Positions 13,905 through 24,332 of a stretch of DNA of 64,000 bases are shown in pieces. The notes below the pieces were generated by a model that was not told where the DNA came from, did not search any database, and saw only the letters and a program-made list of their open reading frames with translations. Numbering within the stretch: the stretch's first letter is position 1; each line of letters starts with the position of its first letter. The stretch covers positions 2,108,001 through 2,172,000 of the forward strand of contig CP074402.1 of the NCBI GenBank assembly GCA_018388625.1, in the 5' to 3' direction. The DNA comes from Nocardiopsis eucommiae (GTDB lineage Bacteria > Actinomycetota > Actinomycetes > Streptosporangiales > Streptosporangiaceae). The translations under genes were made by a program, and so were the position numbers.

Positions 13905-15089
13905 ATGCGGACGATCGACGACCTTGACGTCTCCGGCAAGCGCGTGTTCGTCCGGGCCGACCTGAACGTGCCCCTGGACGGTGACCGCATCACCGACGAC
14001 GGGCGCATCCGCGCGGCCCTGCCGACCATCGAGAAGCTTCGAGAGCGCGGCGCGCGCGTCATCGTCGCCGCCCACCTGGGCCGCCCCAAGGGCGCCCCGG
14101 ACCCCCAGTACTCCCTGCGCCCCGTCGCCGCCCGCCTCGGTGAGCTGCTCGGCACCGAGGTCGCCTTCGCCGCCGACACCGCCGGTGAGTCCGCCCGCGC
14201 CACCTCCGCCGCCCTCGCGGACGGAGAGGTCGCGCTGCTGGAGAACGTGCGTTTCGAGCCCGGCGAGACCAGCAAGGACGAGACCGAGCGCGGCGAGCTC
14301 GCGGACCGCTTCGCCCAGCTCGCGGACCTGTACGTGGGTGACGCCTTCGGCGCCGTGCACCGCAGGCACGCCAGTGTCTACGACCTGCCCGGCAAGCTTC
14401 CGCACGCCGTCGGTGGCCTGGTGCTGACCGAGGTCGAAGTGCTCAAGCGGCTCACCGAGGACCCCGAGCGCCCCTACGTGGTGGCGCTGGGCGGCTCCAA
14501 GGTCTCCGACAAGCTCGCCGTGATCGACAACCTCCTGGGCACCGCCGACCGCCTGTTGATCGGGGGCGGCATGGTGTTCACCTTCCTCAAGGCCAAGGGG
14601 TACGAGGTCGGCTCCAGCCTCCTGGAGAACGACCAGCTCGACACGGTGCGCGGGTACCTGGAGCGCGCCGAGCGCGAGGGCGTGGAGATCGTCCTGCCCG
14701 TGGACGTCGTCGCCGCCGAGAAGTTCGCCGCCGACGCCCCGCACGCCGCCGTGAACGTCGACGCCATCCCGGCCGACCGGATGGGACTGGACATCGGCCC
14801 GAAGAGCCAGGAGCTGTTCGCCGAGAAGCTGGCCGACGCCCGGACCGTGTTCTGGAACGGCCCGATGGGCGTGTTCGAGATGGCCCCCTACGCGGGCGGC
14901 ACGCGCGCCCTGGCCCAGGCCCTCATCGACTCCGACGCCTTCACCGTCGTCGGCGGCGGTGACTCCGCCGCGGCCGTGCGCTCCCTGGGCTTCGACGAGG
15001 CGGCCTTCGGCCACATCTCCACCGGCGGCGGTGCCAGCCTGGAGTACCTGGAGGGCAAGGACCTCCCCGGTATCGACGCTCTGGCCTGA
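13905..15089 (+). CDS. pgk: Phosphoglycerate kinase
   Basis: The 394-residue kinase transfers phosphate from 1,3-bisphosphoglycerate to ADP. ATG 13905 follows ACGAGGAGAC. Visible motifs are [12 protein letters not shown], the substrate-binding [13 protein letters not shown], the ADP-binding GGSKVSDKL and the nucleotide loop [11 protein letters not shown] near the C-terminus. It lies between gap and tpiA and is intact. Confidence 0.98.
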   Translation: MRTIDDLDVSGKRVFVRADLNVPLDGDRITDDGRIRAALPTIEKLRERGARVIVAAHLGRPKGAPDPQYSLRPVAARLGELLGTEVAFAADTAGESARATSAALADGEVALLENVRFEPGETSKDETERGELADRFAQLADLYVGDAFGAVHRRHASVYDLPGKLPHAVGGLVLTEVEVLKRLTEDPERPYVVALGGSKVSDKLAVIDNLLGTADRLLIGGGMVFTFLKAKGYEVGSSLLENDQLDTVRGYLERAEREGVEIVLPVDVVAAEKFAADAPHAAVNVDAIPADRMGLDIGPKSQELFAEKLADARTVFWNGPMGVFEMAPYAGGTRALAQALIDSDAFTVVGGGDSAAAVRSLGFDEAAFGHISTGGGASLEYLEGKDLPGIDALA

Positions 15090-15167
15090 GCGGAGTGTCG
15101 ACCCGCGCCTCCGCCCGGCGGTGGCGCACACGCAAGCCCTCTCCCACGATTGTGAAGTGAGTCAAGG

Positions 15168-15947
15168 ATGACCAAGCGCCAGCCGCTCATCGCGGGCAAC
15201 TGGAAGATGAACAACAACCACTTCGAGGCGATCGCGCTCGTCCAGAAGCTGGCCTTCGCCCTGAACGACAAGGACTACGACAACGCGGAGGTCGTCGTCC
15301 TGCCGCCGTTCACCGACCTCCGCAGCGTGCAGACGCTGGTGGACGGGGACAAGCTGCGCATCCGCTTCGGCGCGCAGGACATCTCCGCCCACGACAAGGG
15401 CGCGTACACCGGCGAGATCTCCGGCGCGATGCTCGCCAAGCTGGAGTGCTCCTACGTCCTGGTGGGCCACTCCGAGCGCCGTGAGTACCACAACGAGGAC
15501 GACGCCCTGGTGAACGCCAAGGTCAAGGCCGCCTACAAGAACGACATCGTCCCGCTGCTGTGCGTGGGCGAGGGCCTGGAGGTGCGCAAGGCCGGGCAGC
15601 AGGTCGAGCACGTCCTGGCCCAGCTGGACGGCGCCCTCAAGGAGATCCCGGCCGAGCAGGCCGAGCGGATCGTCATCGCCTACGAGCCCGTGTGGGCCAT
15701 CGGCACCGGCGAGGTCGCCACCCCCGAGGACGCCCAGGAAGTGTGCGCGGCGATCCGCGTCCGTCTGGCCGAGCTGTACTCCGCCGAGGTGGCCGACGCC
15801 GTCCGCGTGCTGTACGGCGGTTCGGTCAAGGGCGACAACGCTCCCGGCATCATGGCCAAGGAGGACGTCGACGGCGCCCTCGTCGGCGGTGCCTGCCTGA
15901 AGGCCGACGAGTTCACCAAGGTGATCCGTTTCGGCGAGAACGGCTGA
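15168..15947 (+). CDS. tpiA: Triose-phosphate isomerase
   Basis: The 259-residue TIM barrel interconverts dihydroxyacetone phosphate and glyceraldehyde-3-phosphate. Catalytic residues are visible: K13 in GNWKMN, H101 in VGHSERR and E173 in [11 protein letters not shown], with the phosphate loop [11 protein letters not shown] near the end. It starts at ATG 15168, 78 bases after pgk, and the frame is intact. Confidence 0.98.
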   Translation: MTKRQPLIAGNWKMNNNHFEAIALVQKLAFALNDKDYDNAEVVVLPPFTDLRSVQTLVDGDKLRIRFGAQDISAHDKGAYTGEISGAMLAKLECSYVLVGHSERREYHNEDDALVNAKVKAAYKNDIVPLLCVGEGLEVRKAGQQVEHVLAQLDGALKEIPAEQAERIVIAYEPVWAIGTGEVATPEDAQEVCAAIRVRLAELYSAEVADAVRVLYGGSVKGDNAPGIMAKEDVDGALVGGACLKADEFTKVIRFGENG

Positions 15948-15963
15948 CCAAACGTCTCGCGGA

Positions 15964-16004
15964 CCGGGCCCGTCACTCTCTGACGTCCAGGGGTGACGGC
16001 CCGG
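15964..16004 (+). terminator. Probable terminator after tpiA
   Basis: Bases 15964-15976 pair with 15993-16004 with one bulged C (12 bp, 16-base loop). TAGACT at 16034-16039 downstream could be the -10 of a secG promoter, but the -35 is unclear. Confidence 0.4.
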
Positions 16005-16233
16005 GTGCCCGACAGGTGCCCCGTTCGGGCTAGACTTCGCTGTGGGGAATTCCCTGCCTTGGGGTTTTCCCGCGCGTGCCTTCACCGGCACGGTAAAATC
16101 CGAAAACGTCCCCGGTCTCCTCCTTCCGTGGCCCGCTCCGGACCGACACCTCCTGTCGGCCCTGGTACGGGTGGGAAAAGGGGGATCGAGGTGTCCATTC
16201 CCCCTGCTGCGGGGTCGAGCTACGGGTGAGCGT

Positions 16234-16470
16234 GTGATCCTCGGTCTGTCCATCTTCGTGATGCTTCTCAGTGTGCTGTTGGTCCTCCTCGTGCTGATGC
16301 ACAAGGGCAAGGGCGGTGGCCTGTCCGACATGTTCGGCGGCGGTGTCACGTCCTCGCTCGGCGGCTCCTCCGTGGTCGAGCGCAACCTCGACCGGATGAC
16401 CATCGGGATCGCGATCACGTGGATCGTGACGATCGTCATCCTCGGTCTGCTCATCAACCGGGGAATGTAG
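16234..16470 (+). CDS. secG: Preprotein translocase subunit SecG
   Basis: The 78-residue product has two transmembrane helices (ILGLSIFVMLLSVLLVLLVL and IGIAITWIVTIVILGLLI) joined by the conserved loop HKGKGGGLSDMFGGG, which is diagnostic for SecG, the accessory subunit of the SecYEG channel. GTG 16234 fits the family length; the frame is open much further upstream (to 16042) but shows no similarity there. SecG follows tpiA in most actinomycetes. Confidence 0.95.
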   Translation: MILGLSIFVMLLSVLLVLLVLMHKGKGGGLSDMFGGGVTSSLGGSSVVERNLDRMTIGIAITWIVTIVILGLLINRGM

Positions 16471-16548
16471 CGCGCCGATCGGCCGCGGCCCCCTCGTCCA
16501 AGACAATCTCGCCCGAGTCAGGCAGCGAGTTCGCTGAAGGAGTTTTTC

Positions 16549-16919
16549 GTGGGTAGTGGCAGCGCCATTCGTGGCAGCCGAGTCGGAGCTGGCCCTATGG
16601 GCGAGGCGGAGCGGGGCGAGGCCGCTCCCCGCGTCCGGGTCCCGTTCTACTGTGCGAACCTGCACGAGGTCATTCCCAGCTTCGCCAGCGAGGCCGCCGT
16701 TCCCGACGAGTGGGACTGCCCGCGCTGCGGCTTCCCGCGGGCAAGGACAAGGCCAACCCGCCGTCGCCGCCGCGCACCGAGCCGTACAAGACCCACCTGG
16801 CGTACGTGAAGGAGCGGCGCAGCGAGGAGGAGGGCAAGCTCATCCTCGACGAGGCGCTGGCCAAGCTCCGCGCCGACCGCGCCGCGGTCGAGGCCCACAT
16901 GAGGGCCTCCCAGAACTAG
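16549..16919 (+). CDS. rbpA: RNA polymerase-binding protein RbpA, frame broken once
   Basis: RbpA is an actinobacteria-only protein that binds the principal sigma factor and stabilises the open complex. GTG 16549 with AAGGAG upstream starts MGSGSAIRGSRVGAGPMGEA; the core has FYCANLHEVIPSFASEA and the zinc-ribbon-like CPRCGFP. At about 16735 one base is missing (FP to AGKDKANPPSPPRTEPYKTH), and repair gives 123 residues ending in the sigma-interacting C-terminal helices. Because RbpA is essential or nearly so, this break is strong evidence for a sequence error. Confidence 0.95.
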
Positions 16920-16924
16920 GGCTT

Positions 16925-16970
16925 CGCAGGGGCCCGCGACCGGTCACCGGACCGGACGCGGGCCCCTGCG
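16925..16970 (+). terminator. Terminator after rbpA
   Basis: A 14-bp perfect stem (16925-16938 with 16957-16970) with an 18-base loop begins a few bases after the rbpA stop. Confidence 0.8.
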
Positions 16971-17098
16971 CGTGCCCGGCGACACCACGTCGGACATGAG
17001 GGATCCAGGTATCTTCTCATTCCCGAGACTGGTGTGGCTGGTGGGAAATACGATGACCGACACACCCCCGAAGCCCCCTTCCTGAGGAGTTGGTGTCG

Positions 17099-17200
17099 AT
17101 GTCAGCGTGCCCCACCGGCGGAGACCACGACTGGATTCTCGGTGACGACCGCAAGTTCCAGTGCGCCAAGTGCGGTGCTCAGAGCGCCAGGCGGTTCTGA
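17099..17200 (+). CDS. Small zinc-ribbon-like protein
   Basis: ATG 17099 (or GTG 17093) follows GAGGAG and encodes 33 residues with C4, CPTGGDHDW and CAKCG, so four possible metal ligands (C, H, C, C) in a very short chain. It is preceded by a 10-codon ORF (17053-17085) whose stop overlaps the ribosome binding site, suggesting coupling. I do not know a function. The pattern resembles small single-ribbon proteins conserved in actinomycetes, but that is from memory and unverified. Confidence 0.55.
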   Translation: MSACPTGGDHDWILGDDRKFQCAKCGAQSARRF

Positions 17201-17439
17201 AGCACCTCCCCGGGCCGCGCGGTGCCCCGGGCCTCGGGTTCGTTCTTGGCCTCCGCCCTCCAGGTCACGGGCCTGCCCAGGCTCTCGGCCACGGTCGTGG
17301 CCCAACGCTCCAGGGGTGCGAACCGCTCCGCCCCCTCCTCGTCGAGCATGGTCCGCCCCCGGTAGACGATCCCCTCGATGACCAGGACCTCCCCGTCCAC
17401 CAGGAGTGCGGTCTCGTACTCTCGCGTGCTGCGCCTCAT
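17179..17439 (-). CDS. Hypothetical protein (86 residues)
   Basis: ATG 17439 on the minus strand starts MRRSTREYETALLVDGEVLV. The product is 86 residues, hydrophilic, with no membrane segment and a typical codon-position G/C pattern. Its last codons overlap the convergent small zinc-ribbon ORF by 22 bases. The frame is open upstream to 17592, but the chain there looks non-native. No ribosome binding site of note and no family recognised. Confidence 0.5.
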   Translation of the reverse strand: MRRSTREYETALLVDGEVLVIEGIVYRGRTMLDEEGAERFAPLERWATTVAESLGRPVTWRAEAKNEPEARGTARPGEVLQNRLAL

Positions 17440-17630
17440 GTGAAAGGACTGTAGCGCCGGAGAGGTGCGGACATCAGGCGTTCGCCGGGATTGACCGCAC
17501 ATGGCCGGGAAGGAGGGGCACCAAGCACCTCGGAAGCTTGGAAGAATGGAGGTATGGCCTCCCCGAAGCATCGGACGTCCCCCCTGAGACACGGGGTGTC
17601 CCCTCGGACCTGACCCAGCGACCCGCGAGC

Positions 17631-18245
17631 GTGTCCCATCTGCGCCGCTACGTCAGTCTGCGCGGCCCCAACACGCGCATGTGGATGACGGCCGCCTACT
17701 TCTCCGGCGGCCTCACCCTGGGGTTCGTGGTGGTGGTGGGATCCATGCTCTGGCACGTCATGCGTGAGGACACCACGGTCGGCTCCGTCTCCCTGTGGGC
17801 GTTCGCGGCGCTGGTCATGTTCTTCATCGGCCCCGGCAGCAACGTCTTCCTCGTGCGGGGGCTGCCCCAGCGCATCACCCGCCAGGGCATCAGCGCCGAC
17901 AGCGACGGCGTCACCGTGCTCCAGGAACGCAAGTGGTGGTTCCCCGGCGAGGGCACCTTCATCGCCTGGTCCGAGATCCGCCGCATCCGCGAGGTCCACA
18001 CCGGTGGCCGCAGGATCACGTACTTCATCGAGTTCGCGCTGGACACCCACCGCACCGACCCCGAACTGCCCAGCTGGGCCGAGACCCCGGAGAGCCTGGA
18101 CCTGGAGGTCGACCCCGAGGCGGCCACGCAGTTCTACGTACAGGTGCCGCGCGACATCAAGGAGCACATCCTGAAGATGGTGGAGCGCACCGCGCCCCTG
18201 CCCTCGGTCGTGGAGCGGACCCCGCCGCTGCGCCAGCGCCGCTAG
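17631..18245 (+). CDS. Membrane protein with PH-like cytoplasmic domain
   Basis: With GTG 17631 the product is 204 residues: two transmembrane helices at about residues 18-40 and 50-72, then a soluble part with ISADSDGVTVLQERKWW and FIAWSEIRRIREVHTGGRR, a pattern of bacterial PH (bPH2-like) domains, followed by an amphipathic C-terminal helix. The frame is open further upstream without similarity; a start at ATG 17554 with GGAGG is possible only if a base is missing. The function is unknown. The last codons and the stop lie in the first copy of a 27-bp tandem repeat. Confidence 0.6.
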   Translation: MSHLRRYVSLRGPNTRMWMTAAYFSGGLTLGFVVVVGSMLWHVMREDTTVGSVSLWAFAALVMFFIGPGSNVFLVRGLPQRITRQGISADSDGVTVLQERKWWFPGEGTFIAWSEIRRIREVHTGGRRITYFIEFALDTHRTDPELPSWAETPESLDLEVDPEAATQFYVQVPRDIKEHILKMVERTAPLPSVVERTPPLRQRR

Positions 18246-18277
18246 GACCGGCCGCTGCGCCAGCGCCGCTAGGACCG
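18224..18277. repeat. 27-bp tandem duplication covering two convergent stop codons
   Basis: Bases 18224-18250 are repeated exactly at 18251-18277, and a third partial copy begins at 18278. Each copy holds GCTAG, which gives the stop TAG of the plus-strand membrane protein in copy 1 and the stop of the minus-strand IclR gene in copy 2. The duplication separates the two 3' ends by one unit. Confidence 0.9.
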
Positions 18278-19023
18278 GCCGCTGAGTCTGCGCGTGAGTT
18301 CACCGGCGGCGTCCCGCACCCGTCCGGCCAGGGCCCGGGGGTGACCGGACGCGCGACCGGCACGGTCAGGCTGATCGCCGCGGCCGGGCGCCCGTTGTGG
18401 TCCGAGGCGGCCGCCGCCACCGAGAGGAACCCCTCGGTGACCTGCCCGCTCTCGATCGACCACCCCTGCTGGCGCTCCTGGGTCAGCAGGTCCCGCAGTT
18501 CCCCGGGCGTGGTGGGCCCGCGCCCGGTGCGGTCGGTGAAGGCACCCGTGTCCGGGTAGAGCGCCCGCACCTGGGCGCGGGGGAGCCGGGCCAGCATGGC
18601 CCGCCCCGACGCGGTCAGGTGCGCGGGCAGGCGCACGCCCACCCCGGTGATCAGCGTGGGCGCGTGCGGCGGCTGTTCCTTGAGCAGGTACAGCGTGTCC
18701 GCGCCATGGAGCACCCCCAGGTGCGCGGTGGCCCCGGTGGTCTCGGTGAGCTGGTGCAACAGGGGACGGGCCAGCCGCTCGATGCCGTCGTGGCGCAGGT
18801 AGGCCGAACCGATCTCGAAGGCCGCGACGCCCAGGCCCCACCGCCGCTCCTCGGGCAGGTGGGTCACGAACCCCTCCTCGGCCATCGCCTCCAACAGCTG
18901 GTAGACGCTGGAGCGGGGCAGGCCGAGCCCGTTGGCGATGGCCGAGGCCGAGACCGGCCCCGGCCGCGAGGCCAGGAAGCGCAGCAGCCGCAGCGCGCGC
19001 GTGGCGGCCGGAACAACACTCAT
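18269..19023 (-). CDS. IclR family transcriptional regulator, frame broken once
   Basis: Starting at 19023 the product has the N-terminal winged helix (ALRLLRFLASRPGPVSASAI, LGLPRSSVYQLLEAM) and the C-terminal effector domain (TGATAHLGVLHGADTLYLL, LPAHLTASGRAMLA, GFLSVAAAASDHNGRPAAA). IclR proteins control carbon and aromatic catabolism in response to small acids. The frame shifts at about 18340; one restored base gives [17 protein letters not shown] and about 251 residues, the usual length. It is divergent from the toxin-antitoxin pair and close to the hut operon, so it is a candidate hut regulator. Confidence 0.88.
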
Positions 19024-19035
19024 GCCCCCAAGGGT

Positions 19036-19073
19036 GCCACGACATGCGACATTACCTTATGTGGTGCTAGAAT
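19036..19073 (+). promoter_or_regulatory. Promoter of the toxin-antitoxin pair with overlapping inverted repeat
   Basis: TGCGAC (19045-19050), a 17-base spacer and TAGAAT (19068-19073) form a reasonable promoter in an unusually A+T-rich patch. Imperfect arms GCCACGACAT (19036) and ATGTGGTGC (19059) flank the -35 and may be an operator for the divergent IclR. Confidence 0.45.
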
Positions 19074-19098
19074 ACATATGTTATGGCGCCAAAGTGCA

Positions 19099-19119
19099 CA
19101 CAATTGCGGGAAGATTGTG
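19099..19119 (+). promoter_or_regulatory. Possible autoregulatory operator of the antitoxin
   Basis: CACAAT (19099-19104) and ATTGTG (19114-19119) form a perfect inverted repeat 15 bases upstream of the antitoxin ATG. FitA/VapB antitoxins repress their own operons through such repeats. Confidence 0.45.
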
Positions 19120-19133
19120 GGTACGATGTAGTC

Positions 19134-19387
19134 ATGGCTGCTATTCAGATCAAGGACGTGCCGGACGAGGTCAGAGACATCCTGGCGGCGGAGGCCAGGA
19201 GGTCGGGTAAGTCCCTCCAAGCCCACCTGCTCGGTCTCTTGGAGAAGGAGGCACGGTTCGCGCGCAACCGGGAGATCGTTGCGCAGACCCCTTGCCCGGG
19301 GCGAAGCTGACTGTGGAAGAAATCGTCGCCGTGGTGCGTGAGGCCCGAGGCGATGGTGGTGACAAACCGGAAAGTGAAGTCGCGTGA
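19134..19387 (+). CDS. FitA/VapB-type antitoxin, frame broken once
   Basis: ATG 19134 starts MAAIQIKDVPDEVRDILAAE, followed by ARRSGKSLQAHLLGLLEKEA, a FitA-like ribbon-helix-helix DNA-binding domain. A base is missing in the CCGGGG run at about 19300; repair gives a C-terminal tail KLTVEEIVAVVREARG and a stop at 19385-19387, about 84 residues, which overlaps the toxin start by 4 bases. The tail would wrap the PIN toxin. Uncorrected, the frame ends early at 19310. Confidence 0.8.
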
Positions 19388-19785
19388 TCGTCGTTGACAC
19401 GTCCGCGCTGGTCGACCTCTACCTCGGCGTGACCGGCCACGGTGCCGGGGTGGCACAGAGAGTCCTGGGCAGTGATCCGGAGTGGTACGCGCCGAGTCAC
19501 CAACCGGCCGAGTTCCTCAGCTCCATGCGTGGCCTCGTGCTGGGGAGGAAGTTTCCCCAGGCTGACGCGGAAGCGGCACTGAAGCTCTATGAAATGCAGG
19601 CCATCAGTTATGTGGACGCCACGGGGCCGGTCTATCACCGGGCGTGGGAGCTCCGCCACAATCTGAGCGCCTATGACGCGGTGTACGTGGCTGTCGCTGA
19701 AGAGCTGGACTGTGCCCTGGTCACAGCGGACGCGCGGCTGGCCGCCGCCCCGGGCCTCAGGTGCGAGGTGCGGGTGATCCGCTAG
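19384..19785 (+). CDS. PIN-domain ribonuclease toxin (VapC/FitB type)
   Basis: The 133-residue product starts at GTG 19384. It has the PIN acidic residues in VVDTSALVD, in HQPAEFLSSM, in LSAYDAVYVAVAEE and in VTADARLAA, the four-acid active site that binds Mg2+ and cuts RNA. The 4-base overlap with the antitoxin is typical of such pairs. The pair sits between the IclR gene and hutH, so hutH may be partly read through from the toxin-antitoxin promoter. Confidence 0.9.
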   Translation: MIVVDTSALVDLYLGVTGHGAGVAQRVLGSDPEWYAPSHQPAEFLSSMRGLVLGRKFPQADAEAALKLYEMQAISYVDATGPVYHRAWELRHNLSAYDAVYVAVAEELDCALVTADARLAAAPGLRCEVRVIR

Positions 19786-19874
19786 CCCCTGGTCGAACCC
19801 GGGTGTCTGGTATCTCGGACGGTTCCGCCGTGTTGGCTCTTCCGGCGGGGTCGCGGACAGGGTCGAATGGGGGC

Positions 19875-21422
19875 ATGTCCACAGCAGTTCCTTCCGTTGC
19901 CGTCGGCGGTGCTCCGCTCACCCCGGCCCAGGTCCTCTCCGTCGCCCGCGAGGGCGCCCACGTCGTCCTCAGCGAGGACACCCGCAAGGCCGTGCGCCAC
20001 GGCCGTGAGCAGGTCGAGGCGCTCGCCCGGGGCGAGGTGCCCGCCTACGGCGTCAGCACGGGGTTCGGCGCGCTGGCCACCCGGCACATCGCCCCCGATC
20101 TGCGCGCCCGCCTCCAGCGCTCCCTCATCCGCTCGCACGCCGCCGGGGCCGGCCCCGAGGTGGAGCGGGAGGTCGTGCGCGCCCTGATGCTGCTGCGCCT
20201 GCGCACTCTGGCCTCGGGCAACACCGGGGTCCAGGTCGTCACCGTCGAGACCCTGGCCGCCCTGCTCAACGCCGGGATCACCCCCGTCGTCCACGAGTAC
20301 GGCAGCCTGGGCTGCTCGGGTGACCTGGCCCCGCTGTCCCACGTCGCCCTGGCCCTCATGGGAGAGGGGCGGGTCCGTGACGCCGCCGGTGAGCTCAGGG
20401 ACGCCGGGGAGGCCCTGGCCTCGGCGGGAATCACGCCCGTGGAGCTCGGAGCCAAGGAGGGCCTGGCCCTCATCAACGGCACGGACGGCATGCTCGGCAT
20501 GCTCGCCATCGCCTGCATGGACCTGGAGCGCCTGCTCAAGGTCGCCGACATCACCGCCGCCATGAGCGTCGAGGCGCTGCTCGGCACCGACCGGGTCTTC
20601 GCGGAGGAGCTCCAGAGGCTGCGCCCGCACCCGGGTCAGGCCGCCTCCGCCTCGAACCTGCGCGCGATGCTCGCGGACTCACCGATCGTCGCCTCCCACC
20701 GGGGGCCGGACTGCAACCGGGTCCAGGACGCCTACTCGCTGCGCTGCGCCCCGCAGGTGGCCGGTGCCGCACGCGACACCCTCACCCACGCCCTGCTCGT
20801 GGCCGGGCGCGAGCTGGACAGCGTCATCGACAACCCGGTCGTGCTCGACGACGGCCGCGTGGAGTCCAACGGCAACTTCCACGGTGCGCCGGTCGCCTAC
20901 GTTCTGGACTTCCTGGCCGTGGCCGTGGCCGACACGGCGTCGATCGCTGAACGCCGCACGGACCGCATGCTCGACGTCGCCCGTTCGCACGGCCTTCCGG
21001 CCTTCCTCGCGGACGACCCCGGCGTGGACTCGGGCCACATGATCGCCCAGTACACCCAGGCCGCCATCGTCTCCGAGCTCAAGCGCCTGGCCGTTCCCGC
21101 CAGCGTCGACTCCATCCCGAGCTCGGCCATGCAGGAGGACCACGTCTCCATGGGCTGGGCCGCCGCCCGCAAGCTGCGCCGCGCGGTGGACGGACTCACC
21201 ACCGTGCTGGCCGTCGAGCTGCTGACCGCCGCCCGTGCCCTGGACCTGCGTTCCCCGCTGGAGCCCGGCCCCGCCACCGGAGCGGTCCTGCGCACCGTGC
21301 GCGAACGGGTCGCCGGTCCCGGCCCCGACCGCTACCTGGCCCCGGAGATCGCCGCCGTGGCCGCCCTGGTCGCGGACGGCTCGGTCGTCGAGGCCGCCGA
21401 GACCGTCACCCCGCTCGCCTAG
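19875..21422 (+). CDS. hutH: Histidine ammonia-lyase
   Basis: HutH deaminates histidine to urocanate. The 515-residue product starts at ATG 19875 ([12 protein letters not shown]). The MIO cofactor arises from C147-S148-G149 in [14 protein letters not shown]; the first residue is Cys rather than the Ala found in Pseudomonas, as in streptomycete enzymes. Other family blocks are [19 protein letters not shown] and [18 protein letters not shown]. It opens the five-gene hut operon, 17 bases before hutU, and the frame is intact. Confidence 0.97.
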   Translation: MSTAVPSVAVGGAPLTPAQVLSVAREGAHVVLSEDTRKAVRHGREQVEALARGEVPAYGVSTGFGALATRHIAPDLRARLQRSLIRSHAAGAGPEVEREVVRALMLLRLRTLASGNTGVQVVTVETLAALLNAGITPVVHEYGSLGCSGDLAPLSHVALALMGEGRVRDAAGELRDAGEALASAGITPVELGAKEGLALINGTDGMLGMLAIACMDLERLLKVADITAAMSVEALLGTDRVFAEELQRLRPHPGQAASASNLRAMLADSPIVASHRGPDCNRVQDAYSLRCAPQVAGAARDTLTHALLVAGRELDSVIDNPVVLDDGRVESNGNFHGAPVAYVLDFLAVAVADTASIAERRTDRMLDVARSHGLPAFLADDPGVDSGHMIAQYTQAAIVSELKRLAVPASVDSIPSSAMQEDHVSMGWAAARKLRRAVDGLTTVLAVELLTAARALDLRSPLEPGPATGAVLRTVRERVAGPGPDRYLAPEIAAVAALVADGSVVEAAETVTPLA

Positions 21423-21439
21423 CCCCCAAGGAGACCACG

Positions 21440-23094
<1,655 letters not shown>

Positions 23095-23098
<4 letters not shown>

Positions 23099-24332
23099 GC
23101 TTCGACCAGCTCTGGGCCGACCTGGCTCCGGTGGGGCGCTCCGCCGACAGCGGCGGCTACCACCGCCACACCTGGGCGGGCGCCGACACCGACGCCCGCG
23201 CCTGGTTCACCGAGGCGGCCGCCGCCCGGGACCTGGACGTGCGCACAGACCGCAACGGCAACCTCTGGGCCTGGTGGGGCACGCCCGGTCCGGGCGCCGT
23301 GGCCACCGGCTCCCACCTGGACTCCGTGCCGGATGGCGGAGCCTTCGACGGTCCCCTCGGGGTGGCCAGCGCCCTGGCCGCCGTGGACGAGCTGCGCGCC
23401 CGCGGGTTCACCCCGCGCGGCCGCTGGTCCTGGGCGTGTTCGTCGAGGAGGAGGGCGGCCGGTTCGGGGTGCCCTGCCTGGGCAGTCGCCTGAGCACCGG
23501 GGAGATCGACCCGGCACGCGCGCGGTCCCTCACCGACGCCTCCGGTGTCACCTGGGAGCGGGCCATGGCGGGGGCGGGGCTGGACCCCGAGGCGATCGGA
23601 CCCGACCCCGCGCTCCTCTCCTGGCTGGACGTGTTCGTCGAGCTGCACGTGGAGCAGGGGCGTGCCCTGGAGGACACCGACCACGCCGTGGGTGTGGCCA
23701 GCGCGATCTGGCCGCACGGCCGGTGGCGGATGGACTTCCGGGGCCGGGCCGACCACGCGGGCACCACCCGCCTGGAGGACCGCGCGGACCCCATGCTCCC
23801 GTTCGCCCACACGATCCTGGCCGCCCGCGCCCTGGCCGAGCGGCACGAGGCCCGGGCCACCGTGGCCAAGGGCCTCATCACCCCCAACGGCACCAACGCG
23901 ATCCCCTCACTGGTCAGTGCCTGGCTGGACGCCCGCGCCGCCGACCGCGCCGCCCTGGAGTCGGTGGTGGAGGGCGTACGGGAGGCCGCCGACCGGGCCG
24001 CCCGCGACCACGGGGTCTCGCTCGCGATGACCGCCGAGTCCACCACGCCCCTCGTGGAGTTCTCCCACGACCTCCGCGACCGGCTCGCGGGGATCGTGGG
24101 CGGCCGCGCCGCCGAGTCCGCGGGCCCGGTCCCCGTGCTGCCCACCGGGGCCGGGCACGACGCCGGTGTGCTCTCCGCTCACGTGCCCACGGCGATGCTG
24201 TACGTGCGCAACCCGACCGGGATCTCCCACTCCCCGCAGGAGTGGGCCCGCCCCGAGGACTCCCACGCCGGGGTCCTCGCCCTGGCGGACGTTCTGGCCG
24301 ACCTGCTCGCCGTGCCCGGAGGGACGCGGTGA
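23095..24332 (+). CDS. M20-family amidohydrolase (allantoate amidohydrolase-like) of the hut operon, frame broken once
   Basis: GTG 23095 starts [20 protein letters not shown]. The zinc-site blocks of the allantoate/carbamoyl amidohydrolase subgroup are present: [74 protein letters not shown]. One base is missing near 23430; repair gives 412 residues. Streptomycete hut clusters have the same gene between hutU and hutF, and because no canonical HutG is visible, I infer that this enzyme removes the formyl group from N-formylglutamate. Annotated names such as allantoate amidohydrolase reflect similarity only. Confidence 0.85.
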
